Positions 7,487 to 16,160 of a DNA stretch of 64,000 bases are shown here, piece after piece. The notes under the pieces were generated by a model that made no database searches, was not told where the DNA came from, and saw nothing but the letters and a program-made list of their open reading frames with translations. Numbering within the stretch: the stretch's first letter is position 1; the number at the start of each line of letters is the position of its first letter. The translations under genes and the position numbers were made by a program. Source of the DNA: an uncultured Clostridia bacterium (GTDB lineage: Bacteria; Bacillota; Clostridia; Saccharofermentanales; Saccharofermentanaceae); NCBI GenBank assembly GCA_947303185.1, contig CAMYXF010000004.1, positions 1 through 64,000 of the forward strand. The letters are read 5' to 3'.

Positions 7487-8110
7487 ATGGGCTGGGAAGC
7501 AGAAATTCTGCTGTTTATTCAGGAACACATCAGATCGGAATTCTTAAATCCGGTCATGACTTTATTGACCCATTCGGGTGATTACGGCATCTTTGTCATG
7601 GTGCTTGCAGCAGGACTTCTCATCATTCCCCGCACAAGAAGAACAGGCATCATCGCAGGAACCAGCATCGCGATCGAAGCACTTCTCAATAATGTCCTCA
7701 TCAAAAATCTCGTTGCAAGAACAAGACCTTACGATGCAATAGAAGGTCTCGAAAACCTGATTGAAAGACAGAAGGACTTCTCCTTCCCTTCCGGACATAC
7801 AGGTTCTGCATTCGCAGTAATGGGAGCTATATTCCTGATAGCTCTCATGGGTCTTCCGGAGATCGCTAAATCAGGTGAATTTATGCAGAAGAAAATGTCA
7901 CGCACATATAAGATCTGGGCAGTGGTTGCAATCGTTTATGCGTTCGTTTTAGGCTTCTCAAGACTTTATGTAGGCGTTCACTATCCCACCGACGTAATCG
8001 GCGGTCTTCTTCTCGGATTCGCTACAAGCTTTATTGCATACTTCATCTTCAGAAGCGCATTAAAGATCTACTCTGAAAAGAAAGCTAAAAAGGAAGAAGC
8101 CAAGCAGTAA
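7487..8110 (+). CDS. PAP2-family phosphatase (undecaprenyl-diphosphatase-like)
   Basis: A 207-residue integral membrane phosphatase with about six transmembrane helices. All three PAP2 motifs are visible: K-X6-RP in KNLVARTRP (about residue 70), PSGH in FSFPSGHT (about 102) and SR-X5-H-X3-D in SRLYVGVHYPTD (about 165). This family dephosphorylates lipid phosphates such as undecaprenyl pyrophosphate or phosphatidate. AAGGGG precedes the ATG. It follows the LarA-like gene in the same direction by 75 bp, with a TATAAT box in between that could give it its own promoter. Confidence 0.85.
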   Translation: MGWEAEILLFIQEHIRSEFLNPVMTLLTHSGDYGIFVMVLAAGLLIIPRTRRTGIIAGTSIAIEALLNNVLIKNLVARTRPYDAIEGLENLIERQKDFSFPSGHTGSAFAVMGAIFLIALMGLPEIAKSGEFMQKKMSRTYKIWAVVAIVYAFVLGFSRLYVGVHYPTDVIGGLLLGFATSFIAYFIFRSALKIYSEKKAKKEEAKQ

Positions 8111-8119
8111 TTTTCCGGA

Positions 8120-10423
8120 TCACTCTATTACGGAACGTCCTGTCTTCTTACGGATCTTTTCCTGATACAAAAGCATATCAGCGCTGTTGATCACTTCGTA
8201 AATATCGACTTTGCCGACAATCTTAAACTTATGAATACCTGTACTCATCTCGATGTCATAAGGCTTTGCGGCAAACTGGTTATAACGCTTTGTTACCTTC
8301 TCGATACGCGCTTTCATTGAATCGACATCACAGTCAGCTCCCGTAACGGCAAGACAGATGAATTCGTCGCCGCCGATACGTCCGATGATGTCCATCTCTC
8401 TGAAGGATTCCTGAAGTGCCTGAGCGATCGTACGGAGCGCAAAGTCACCGTCATCGTGACCGAACTTGTCGTTGATTATCTTAAGGTTATCGAGATCGGC
8501 ATAGCAGATGATTGCAACCTTACCCTGGTTAGCAGGTTCTTCCAAAACTCTTTCAGCATTGGAGATGAATCCTCTTCTGTTGTAAAGACCTGTGAGCTCA
8601 TCTTTCTGTGCAATCTCTTCAAGCTTTGTATTATCCCTGATAAATCTCTCAAGCGAGATCTGCAAGGACTGTCTGACCTTATTCTGCTCTTCGATCATGA
8701 ACAGGGATCTCAGTGTAACTGACAGCTGTGTAGCTGCTGAAGATATGCTGTAAGAACTGCTCATATCGAGCTGGTTAACGAGAAGACCATAGAGATTTGC
8801 ACCGACAAAGAGCGGTGATACTACCATCGTACGGCGCTTATCTCCCGTGATGAATTCGTTCTCGAAAACACTCTCCGTACGGAGCAGCTGCTGCTCTTCT
8901 GGAAGTGATCTTATTCCGTCTTCATCAAGGATCGCTTTAAGAAGGATTGATGCCGGCGGCATCCAGTTGAATTCGCCGTTGTTCTTTACATTACCCTGGA
9001 ACAGATAAAGCAGAGACTTATCAAAACCGATACCGCTGAAACTTCCTAAGAGATGCTCATAAGGGATCTCGGATTCGTTCTCGATAAGGAATACTTCTCC
9101 GACCTGACGGTTGATAACTCCCTGCATTCTTTCGTTCCTTCTTTTCGCTGAATTTGCAGGAAGAATTCCGGAGAATGCAAGTCTTCTGTAATACTTTGAG
9201 AATGCTTCGTTAATAAGGATCTGCTCCTTGTCATCGCTTAAAGATTTCATTGCTTTGCCCTGCAATGACTGAAGCACGTTAAAGCACTTCTCACGTGTTG
9301 ATAACGCGAACAGGTCAGTCTGGAGAAGGAGTGAGAATTTCTCATCCATCTTCGCAATTGCAGCTGCTTTATCTGCGTTATTCAGAAGGTCTTCATAAGC
9401 ATAAAGGAAACCGTTCAAAGCATCGGCAATAGAGCCTGAATTAACATAATCGTTGAACAGATATTTCTGTACTTCTTCAGCAAACACTTTGAAATCAAAT
9501 TCAGCGCCATCTATCTTCAGACGCTCACACATAAGATCCGTATCAAAGTCATAGCATCCGCATGATTTTCTCTGTACAAGATGTGTCTCAACTGTCATGT
9601 CTTTAAGAGCTGTGCCGTTGATGTAATTCTCGGCGTTAAGGACAGCCTTATATGCAAGTGATGCTGAGCTTGCTTCAACAGTTGTGAGCGGCGGTTCGAG
9701 AGAGATGGCAAAGATGTCATCGTCAAAGCCTGCAAGCTTTATGTCTTTACCGGGAGTAAGTCCTCTCTTCTTTAAGACATTATATCCTCCGACTGCCATT
9801 GAGTCGTTTGCGAAAACAATCGCATCGATATTGTCATTAGAATCAAGAAGTTCTTCGACAACGTTTTCGCTCGCCATAGAGAAATCGCCATATACGACTT
9901 TGCGTGCATCGTAAGGAATTCCGTGCTCTTTCAGAACCTCTTTATAGAGATCAAGTCTTTCTCTAGCGTCCCTGTTTGTGATAGGTCCTGATACAAAACC
10001 GATATCCTTTGCGCCGTGCTTTTCGATGAGGTGCGTAAGCATGCTTACAAAGCCGGAACGGTTGTCAAAAGTAACCGAGTGATAACCTTCGAAATCAGAG
10101 AAAAGACAAACGATCGGAACGTCAGGCATCATCTTAAGGAATCTCGACTGGATATCCATGTCTGCTCTTGAACAGATCATTCCCTGAAGGATATAGATAA
10201 TGTCTACGTTTCTTTCTGTGGGAAGACGGAAGATCGAATTGTATTGATACTCGTATTTCTTGTCTGCGTATCTGCTGTCAGTCTTTCCGATGTAGTGACC
10301 GGGGAATATAAACAGATTTGCATCTAATACCTTTGCAGCCTGTTCTGCACCTATTGCAGCCTGGTTTGTAAAGTAATTATCGATATCATCAATTACAAGA
10401 CCAATATTGATCCTTCGCTTCAT
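8120..10423 (-). CDS. Periplasmic-binding-protein-like sensor fused to diguanylate cyclase
   Basis: A 767-residue cytosolic signalling protein with no signal peptide or membrane helix. Residues 1-290 resemble the sugar-binding core of LacI/GalR regulators (FDDD..., VFANDSMAVGG) but lack the DNA-binding helix-turn-helix. A linker of about 300 residues contains a GAF-like segment, and the C-terminus (about 600-767) is a GGDEF domain. The active motif is GGDEF in GRIGGDEF, and the RxxD inhibitory site (REMD) sits five residues upstream, so it should make c-di-GMP with product feedback. A small ligand, perhaps a sugar, probably controls it. It follows the DUF47 gene by 25 bp. Confidence 0.85.
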   Translation of the reverse strand: MKRRINIGLVIDDIDNYFTNQAAIGAEQAAKVLDANLFIFPGHYIGKTDSRYADKKYEYQYNSIFRLPTERNVDIIYILQGMICSRADMDIQSRFLKMMPDVPIVCLFSDFEGYHSVTFDNRSGFVSMLTHLIEKHGAKDIGFVSGPITNRDARERLDLYKEVLKEHGIPYDARKVVYGDFSMASENVVEELLDSNDNIDAIVFANDSMAVGGYNVLKKRGLTPGKDIKLAGFDDDIFAISLEPPLTTVEASSASLAYKAVLNAENYINGTALKDMTVETHLVQRKSCGCYDFDTDLMCERLKIDGAEFDFKVFAEEVQKYLFNDYVNSGSIADALNGFLYAYEDLLNNADKAAAIAKMDEKFSLLLQTDLFALSTREKCFNVLQSLQGKAMKSLSDDKEQILINEAFSKYYRRLAFSGILPANSAKRRNERMQGVINRQVGEVFLIENESEIPYEHLLGSFSGIGFDKSLLYLFQGNVKNNGEFNWMPPASILLKAILDEDGIRSLPEEQQLLRTESVFENEFITGDKRRTMVVSPLFVGANLYGLLVNQLDMSSSYSISSAATQLSVTLRSLFMIEEQNKVRQSLQISLERFIRDNTKLEEIAQKDELTGLYNRRGFISNAERVLEEPANQGKVAIICYADLDNLKIINDKFGHDDGDFALRTIAQALQESFREMDIIGRIGGDEFICLAVTGADCDVDSMKARIEKVTKRYNQFAAKPYDIEMSTGIHKFKIVGKVDIYEVINSADMLLYQEKIRKKTGRSVIE

Positions 10424-10448
10424 AAATATATGTCTCCCTTAAACCGGA

Positions 10449-11105
10449 TTATTTTGTTTCTGTAAGAAAATCAGAACCGCTGCTGTTGCGTGCTCTCATG
10501 TACTTGTAGCAGTCGTCTGCACTGACTTCAAAAGCCTTGAATATGTCCTTACAGGCATCGTAAATGGCCTTGCATCTGATGATGTCGACAGTATCGTGTG
10601 CCTGCGAGAAAAGGCCGAAAATGAGCATGTCATACATCTTATAGAAATCGACTTTGAACGCATCAAATTCATTGATGGCCCTGACGAACAATTCCTGCTT
10701 CTCAGGTTCATATGTACGCATGAGATTAAGAAGATGTATCTCTTTCTTTGCGCAGCCGGCAATCGCGTTGACGCTGGCCTTCATACCCTGATTTACCGCA
10801 CGGGTGTTATAACGGACGATCGTCATGGAAAGCTCATCGATCATGTCGATGCACTCTTCGATATGTCTTGCCATTTTGAAGATATAGTTTCTTTTCTCGA
10901 TATCGGATTCAACTTCATGTAATCTGTCTGCGAATGCATGAAAAACATGGTCAGCTTCATCTTCGAGTTTATTGATGCGTCTGGAGATCGCGACCCTGTC
11001 TTCGATCTTTTCGAGCATACCCAGGAGCTCGACGCATTCTTCGTTAAGTAACTCAGACAACTGCTGAGCCTGATCGAATAAAAATTCGCGATCCTCGCCT
11101 GTCAT
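10449..11105 (-). CDS. DUF47/PhoU-like phosphate transport regulator
   Basis: A 218-residue, almost entirely helical protein of the DUF47 family (PhoU-like four-helix bundles, with acidic metal-binding residues such as EDEAD and EECIDMIDE). Family members usually sit beside a PiT low-affinity phosphate transporter and are thought to regulate it. Here no pit gene is adjacent; the next gene is the GGDEF fusion. GGAGG lies eight bases before the ATG. Family assignment is fairly sure; function is inferred. Confidence 0.75.
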   Translation of the reverse strand: MTGEDREFLFDQAQQLSELLNEECVELLGMLEKIEDRVAISRRINKLEDEADHVFHAFADRLHEVESDIEKRNYIFKMARHIEECIDMIDELSMTIVRYNTRAVNQGMKASVNAIAGCAKKEIHLLNLMRTYEPEKQELFVRAINEFDAFKVDFYKMYDMLIFGLFSQAHDTVDIIRCKAIYDACKDIFKAFEVSADDCYKYMRARNSSGSDFLTETK

Positions 11106-11213
11106 TAATCTATCCTCCGTGGGTAAAATTGTCTTCCAATTTACAAGTATTATATATTAGCAAAGATATTTTATTCAATAGAATACATTTGCGCATGCGC
11201 CCCGTGAGAAGAC

Positions 11214-11251
11214 AAAAAAATGCTGTCCCTCGTATCTACTTGGAACAGCAT
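11214..11251 (-). terminator. Rho-independent terminator of sepF
   Basis: On the minus strand ATGCTGTTCC pairs with GGGACAGCAT (one mismatch) across a 12-base loop, followed directly by seven T. It lies 27 bp after the sepF stop codon. Confidence 0.9.
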
Positions 11252-11278
11252 CTTGATTTGTATTTTTCTCTGTTTGGA

Positions 11279-11758
11279 TTAGAGAGCGGAAACCTTAGTA
11301 CCCATCTGCTCAGCGTCCTGATTCTCAACTACGAGGTTAACAGACTTAGGTGTGCAAACGAATGTTGTCTTAACAGGTGTAGGCTCAACTCTTCCGCCTA
11401 ATGCATAAACACCGCCGCTGATGTAGTCAACTACACGCTGGTTCTTATCTGTGTTTGTGAGGTTGCAGATAACGATGTGGCCTTCACGGATGTGATCGCA
11501 AACGATCTGGCTTGTTCTGATGTCATAAGGTGTAAGCATAATGACTGTTGCGTTCTGCTGCATTACAGGTGTTGTAACTGCGGGCTCCTGAACGAAGGTG
11601 CGAGGCTCCTCGATGTAAGACTCCTCTGCAATAGGCTCTTGCTCGTATGCATCTTCTTCAATGTAGCCCTCTTCCTCACCGTAATAGTTTTCTTCCATCT
11701 CATCTTCTACAGGTGTGAACATGCTTCCGAAGAAATTCTTAACGTTAAAAGTGCCCAT
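11279..11758 (-). CDS. sepF: Cell division protein SepF
   Basis: A 159-residue FtsZ-associated protein that anchors the Z-ring to the membrane and helps septum assembly. The N-terminal amphipathic helix that binds membrane is followed by a very acidic linker (about 12-65, Glu/Tyr-rich), then the SepF core (about 75-150) with the VIMLTPYD...ICNLTNTDKNQRVVDYISGGVYAL pattern typical of the family. The start at 11758 is chosen because GGAGG lies nine bases upstream; the longer open frame to 11866 runs through the promoter. In most Firmicutes sepF and yggS are neighbours, as here. Confidence 0.93.
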   Translation of the reverse strand: MGTFNVKNFFGSMFTPVEDEMEENYYGEEEGYIEEDAYEQEPIAEESYIEEPRTFVQEPAVTTPVMQQNATVIMLTPYDIRTSQIVCDHIREGHIVICNLTNTDKNQRVVDYISGGVYALGGRVEPTPVKTTFVCTPKSVNLVVENQDAEQMGTKVSAL

Positions 11759-11816
11759 TTGTTTTTTCCTCCTTAAAAATTCGCCCGACCAAGGACATTC
11801 ATATAAGATACTTCGG

Positions 11817-11845
11817 ATATTAACGAATTTTGATTTTCGCCTCAA
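11817..11845 (-). promoter_or_regulatory. Putative sepF promoter
   Basis: On the minus strand: TTGAGG, 17 bases, TAATAT. It lies about 60 bases upstream of the sepF start, so sepF can be transcribed apart from the yggS operon. Confidence 0.5.
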
Positions 11846-11936
11846 TACTTTTGGGCGATATGACACAAGAAGGTAACTTAAAGAGGGGTTTTATTACAAA
11901 ATGTAACAAAAATTAACGTTTTTTGATCGAACAATG

Positions 11937-12683
11937 TTACAAAGGCTTATATTCCGCGCGGTTTCCGAATATTGCAGTGCCGATTCTGATATGCGTGGAA
12001 CCCTCATAAATGGCGCTTTTATAGTCCTGGCTCATGCCCATTGAGAGCACTTTCCAGCTTTCAAGACCGGTATATGACTTAAGATCTTCGAATATTACTC
12101 TTGTTTTAGCGAATACTTCCCTGGCCTCTCCTTCATATGTTTCAATGGGAGCCATTGTCATAAGGCCGCAGATCTCAATAGAAGGCATACCCATGATCTT
12201 GTCTATAGCAGGCTTTAATTCATGAGGCGCAAAGCCGTGCTTGCTCTCCTCGCCTGATACGTTTGCCTGTAACAAAATCCTTGAAGTAACATTGTTACCT
12301 GCTGATCTTTTCGAGATTTCCTCGGCAAGATCAACGGTGTTTACGGAATGGATAAGATGGGTCTTTCCTATAATGTACTTTACTTTATTCTTTTGTAATG
12401 TACCTATAAGATGCCAGTTGACATCAAGGTCTAAAGTCGTAAATCTCTCGACCTTAGGAACGAGTTCCTGAACGCGGTTCTCACCGAGATCAATAAGGCC
12501 GCTTACGGCAGCTGACTCAGCATACTCGACCGGGAACACCTTGGTTACACCGATGAGCGTTACGCTGCCCTTCTCTCTGCCTGAGGCAGCCTCAGCTTCG
12601 TTAATTGATTCTCTTACAGCCTGAATATTATCTGAGATCCTCTTCTTAAGATCTTCCGTAAAATCGTATTCCATATCAGTCAA
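11937..12683 (-). CDS. yggS: YggS-family PLP homeostasis protein
   Basis: A 248-residue PLP-binding TIM-barrel protein of the alanine-racemase-N-terminal-like (PLPBP) family, which keeps vitamin B6 and amino acid pools in balance but has no known catalysis. The PLP lysine is in VTKVF near residue 48, and ENRVQEL follows as in the family. The start is TTG at 12683: GGAG lies six bases upstream of it, but is 15 bases from the next ATG at 12674. It overlaps the upstream HlyD-like gene by 8 bp, which points to translational coupling. Confidence 0.93.
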   Translation of the reverse strand: MTDMEYDFTEDLKKRISDNIQAVRESINEAEAASGREKGSVTLIGVTKVFPVEYAESAAVSGLIDLGENRVQELVPKVERFTTLDLDVNWHLIGTLQKNKVKYIIGKTHLIHSVNTVDLAEEISKRSAGNNVTSRILLQANVSGEESKHGFAPHELKPAIDKIMGMPSIEICGLMTMAPIETYEGEAREVFAKTRVIFEDLKSYTGLESWKVLSMGMSQDYKSAIYEGSTHIRIGTAIFGNRAEYKPL

Positions 12684-14856
12684 CTTTATCTCCGGGTTTA
12701 ACCGTATTAGGGTTAGTAATAATTACAGTATTAAGATTAGGTACAGAAGATTTGCCGACCTGGTCGATGATCGCAAATTCTCTGTCATTATCCAGAATGA
12801 TAACGCGGATCTCTTCAACGAAGCCCTGGTTATTTGTGTAGACGGATGCGATACCTGAGAAGTCGGTTACTATGATCCTGTCCGCAGTCATTCCGAGACC
12901 GGTTGCCGTATCAACGAAGGATGCCATATAGCCTCCGGTATAGAGTCTGTCGAGTCTCTTAAGAGGCGCATACTCGTTCGGCGTCGAGAAGACAACAATG
13001 TAACCGCCGTCTTCCATTGCTTCAGTATAAACAACGGTACAGCCTCCGACTGATGTATTCGACAATTCAACAGGGTTGCCTTCCTCATCTGTTACGGCAT
13101 TAGGAATAACGGTTACGTTGAAGATAGCATCCTCAGCGAATGTGTCAGGTCCTACGTTGGATCCCGGTGCGAGATATACGCAGTAGCAGGGATTGCCCTT
13201 AGGCGCATAGAAACCGTTTACAAGGCTCGGCATGGATACTCTCATACCAGATGTCTCTGTGATAACGATCTCGATGTCTACGGTTCTGAGGTCAAGGAGT
13301 GCTTCTACGCATCTTGATGTCTCAAATGTAATGAGCATTCCCGAAGAATCGCTCTCGCAGCGTACGACCTTGCAGTTATCGATCGAGATACCTTCAGTAC
13401 GTACGTTAATGTCATGGAACGTACCGACCGCGAAATCGGATACACCGGCATCTTCCGAAGAAAGATATACGGAAAGATACTGGCTCTCGTTCTGCGCGAT
13501 CCTGACGACAGGTGTCTCAGCTTCAACGTTGAGGTCAGATGAGATCGCACCTACGGAATTGTTGATGTATCCCTTGATCTCCGACATGGGCATATTGAGA
13601 AACTGCTCGTAGTCGAGAATGTTCTCCTTGCCGTCAAGTCTGAAAGATACGATACCCGGTCTGTGTGCCGTTACAACGGACGCATACTTTTCGAGCTGTG
13701 CTTCATATACAGCCTCGTCATTTCTCAAGACAGCTATTCTCTCGTCATCGAAATTGATCTTACTCATCTCGTCTTCACGCTCATCAAGAATAACGTTGAC
13801 CGATGAACTGTAAGAAGACATGTTGCTCAAGTTTCCGCTCATGGAATCGTATCTGACGGAATCCAGGATCGTGGAAAGGTTCTTGTTATAGTTCCTGTAG
13901 ATGACGTCAGCTTCGGCAACGCCGCCCGACATGATGATCTCCTGCTGTACGTCGGAAATCTGTGACTGGACGTTTCTCAAATCCTGTACGGTGGACTTCC
14001 AGTTATCAGGAACGACGATTGCGAGTTCCTGTTCTTTTGCGACTCTGGAACCCTCTGTGATCTGTGTTACCAGCTCGCCGCCGTTAACGCACTCAATCGT
14101 ATCCTCGTCTCTTACGACGAGAGCTCTCGCACCGATGGTATGCTCTACCGCACCGGTGGTAACAAATGAGAAGTTCGGCTTCTCTGCGATGTAGTCATAT
14201 AAGTGGTGAACAACGAAAACAAGGACCAGAAGCGCTGCTGCAACCGCAACCGCTCCAAGCATGCCGTTTCTGATGGCACGGCTCTCAGCACTCTTCTGGG
14301 AAGGATTCTTACGCTTGAATTCGCTCTTCTCGATCTTTTCCTGTTCTTTGATCTTGGCTTCTTCCTTGCGCTTTGCCTGCTCAAGGATCTTCTGCTGTTC
14401 TCTTGCCTTTGCCATCTCCCTGGCTTTTGCCTTCTCAGCAGCAGTCATGGGTCTCTTTGTCTGGGGCTTGGAAGCAGGCTTTGAGCCATTCTTTACAGGT
14501 TTGTTGAAAGACTTATTCTGAACGTTTTTCTTTTCAGTTCCGAATTTAACTGCATCCATCTGAGGGATGATGCTCTTGCCGGCATTCTCATTTACGGGAG
14601 CGCCCTTCTGAGGAGCCTTGGATACAGGTCTGTTAGAGCCCTTGCCATAAGGCTTGCCGCCGGTTACAGGTTTTGCTCCGTGCTTTGCTGCCTGGGGATT
14701 CTTGCCAGCAGGCTTTCCGGATTTGGATACGGGCCTGTTGCCTGACTGCTTCATGCCAGGCTTGGCGGACTTGCCTTGTGCACCTGCAGGCTTACCTGTA
14801 GGCTTTTTAGGCTGTCCGTTCTCAGGACTGTTGTACCACTGTTTACCGTCTGCCAT
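12676..14856 (-). CDS. HlyD-like membrane protein with long basic disordered N-terminus
   Basis: A 726-residue protein resembling HlyD-type adaptor subunits found next to yggS and sepF in many Clostridia. Residues 1-190 are Lys/Pro/Gly/Ala-rich and disordered, with a charged helix (about 135-185). One transmembrane helix follows at about 197-220 (LGAVAVAAALLVLVFVV). The outer part has two biotinyl-lipoyl-like beta segments (around 235-285 and 390-420) separated by a coiled-coil hairpin, then beta-rich domains. This is the layout of membrane fusion proteins, but no ABC or outer-membrane partner is nearby. GGGAG precedes the ATG. A role at the division site is an inference from the neighbours. 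Confidence 0.72.
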   Translation of the reverse strand: MADGKQWYNSPENGQPKKPTGKPAGAQGKSAKPGMKQSGNRPVSKSGKPAGKNPQAAKHGAKPVTGGKPYGKGSNRPVSKAPQKGAPVNENAGKSIIPQMDAVKFGTEKKNVQNKSFNKPVKNGSKPASKPQTKRPMTAAEKAKAREMAKAREQQKILEQAKRKEEAKIKEQEKIEKSEFKRKNPSQKSAESRAIRNGMLGAVAVAAALLVLVFVVHHLYDYIAEKPNFSFVTTGAVEHTIGARALVVRDEDTIECVNGGELVTQITEGSRVAKEQELAIVVPDNWKSTVQDLRNVQSQISDVQQEIIMSGGVAEADVIYRNYNKNLSTILDSVRYDSMSGNLSNMSSYSSSVNVILDEREDEMSKINFDDERIAVLRNDEAVYEAQLEKYASVVTAHRPGIVSFRLDGKENILDYEQFLNMPMSEIKGYINNSVGAISSDLNVEAETPVVRIAQNESQYLSVYLSSEDAGVSDFAVGTFHDINVRTEGISIDNCKVVRCESDSSGMLITFETSRCVEALLDLRTVDIEIVITETSGMRVSMPSLVNGFYAPKGNPCYCVYLAPGSNVGPDTFAEDAIFNVTVIPNAVTDEEGNPVELSNTSVGGCTVVYTEAMEDGGYIVVFSTPNEYAPLKRLDRLYTGGYMASFVDTATGLGMTADRIIVTDFSGIASVYTNNQGFVEEIRVIILDNDREFAIIDQVGKSSVPNLNTVIITNPNTVKPGDKVD

Positions 14857-14861
14857 ATTTA

Positions 14862-16136
14862 TCAGCTCCCGATAGCAAGCATGCAGGCAAGCTTAGCCTG
14901 TTCTTTTGCAAGGCTTCCCTGCATATAAGCAATGTAAGGCGGCTTCATGGGGCCGTCACATGAAAGTTCTGTTGTAGCGCCCTGTACGAAAGCACCTGCC
15001 GCCATGATGACCTGGTCGTCATAACCGGGCATATCCCACGGCACGGGTGTAACAAAGGAATCAACAGGCGAACAGGACTGGATGGCCGTGCAGAACTTTG
15101 TCATCTTATCCGGATCACCGAATTCGATAGTCTGAACGATATCGCCTCTTGCCTCTGTTGAAGAAGGGCTTGTCTTATATCCTTCACCGCCTAAGATCTC
15201 AGCTGCGAAAACGGCACCCTTAAGGCATTCGCCTACACATGCCGGAGCAGTGAAAAGGCCTCTGGCGATCATCTGGTTTGCTCCCAATGTAGGACCGACT
15301 TCGCTTCCGAGACCGGGTGTCGTAAGATGTCTTGCGGCATTCTCGACCAGATTGGCTCTTCCTGCGATATATCCGCCCGTCCTTGCGATTCCACCGCCGG
15401 GATTCTTAATAAGGGATCCCGCAATAACGTCGGCGCCAACCTCAAGGGGTTCTGTCTTCTCGGTGAATTCGCCGTAGCAGTTATCAACGGCGACGATAAT
15501 GTCTTCTCTTACGGAGTGAACGAGCTCTGCGATCTTCTTGATATCTTCGCAAAGAAGGGCTCTTCTTCCCGTATAACCTCTGGACTTCTGGATGAATACC
15601 ATCTTTGTCTGAGGCTTTATTGCAGCCCAGATAGCGTTAAGATCAGGTGTGCCGTCATCTTTGAGATTGACTTCCTCGTACTTGATTCCGTATGACATGA
15701 GCGACATGTCATTGTTCTCGGAAGAAAGTCCGATCGTAGCCATAAGGGTATCGTAAGGTCTGCCTGTAACGGAAAGCATGATGTCTCCCGGCCTCAAAGC
15801 GCCGTAGAGCATAGCTGAAATAGCCTGTGAACCTGTGCTGATCTGCCATCTTACATAGGCTTTCTCAGCTCCGAAGACCTTTGCAAAGATATTCTCGATC
15901 TTCTCCCTGCCTACGTCATCGTAGCCGTAGCCTGAGGTGGAACCCATGTGGGTATCTGAGAATTTCTCGCTCCTGAATGCATCAAGGACCTTAAGCTCGT
16001 TATATGTAACGATGTCGTCGATGCGTGCGTAAACGTCAGCAAGCGACTCTTCAGCCTTAACTGCGGCCTCTATCGCCTTATCACTGACCCCGTATTTTTT
16101 GTAATTTTCGATAGTTGTTCTAATTATGCTTTCCAT
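14862..16136 (-). CDS. PLP-dependent lyase, aluminium-resistance/methionine gamma-lyase family
   Basis: A 424-residue fold-type I PLP enzyme of the family once named aluminium resistance protein and now usually annotated as methionine gamma-lyase-like. The PLP lysine is in GSLIKNPGGG (about residue 238), preceded by the DNCYGEF motif with the cofactor-contacting Asp. Length fits the family (410-430). Actual substrate is uncertain; members cleave C-S bonds of sulfur amino acids. No Shine-Dalgarno sequence is visible before the ATG; instead an extended -10 box ends 8 bp upstream, so this mRNA may be leaderless. It is followed after 5 bp by the HlyD-like gene. Confidence 0.85.
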   Translation of the reverse strand: MESIIRTTIENYKKYGVSDKAIEAAVKAEESLADVYARIDDIVTYNELKVLDAFRSEKFSDTHMGSTSGYGYDDVGREKIENIFAKVFGAEKAYVRWQISTGSQAISAMLYGALRPGDIMLSVTGRPYDTLMATIGLSSENNDMSLMSYGIKYEEVNLKDDGTPDLNAIWAAIKPQTKMVFIQKSRGYTGRRALLCEDIKKIAELVHSVREDIIVAVDNCYGEFTEKTEPLEVGADVIAGSLIKNPGGGIARTGGYIAGRANLVENAARHLTTPGLGSEVGPTLGANQMIARGLFTAPACVGECLKGAVFAAEILGGEGYKTSPSSTEARGDIVQTIEFGDPDKMTKFCTAIQSCSPVDSFVTPVPWDMPGYDDQVIMAAGAFVQGATTELSCDGPMKPPYIAYMQGSLAKEQAKLACMLAIGS

Positions 16137-16144
16137 AACTTTTG

Positions 16145-16153
16145 ATTATAGCA
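16145..16153 (-). promoter_or_regulatory. Extended -10 box placed for a leaderless transcript
   Basis: On the minus strand TGCTATAAT (TGN plus a perfect -10 hexamer). The hexamer ends 8 bp before the ATG of the PLP lyase at 16136, so transcription would begin at or within about two bases of the start codon. No clear -35 box is seen, which is usual for extended -10 promoters. Confidence 0.6.
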
Positions 16154-16160
16154 TAATTAA

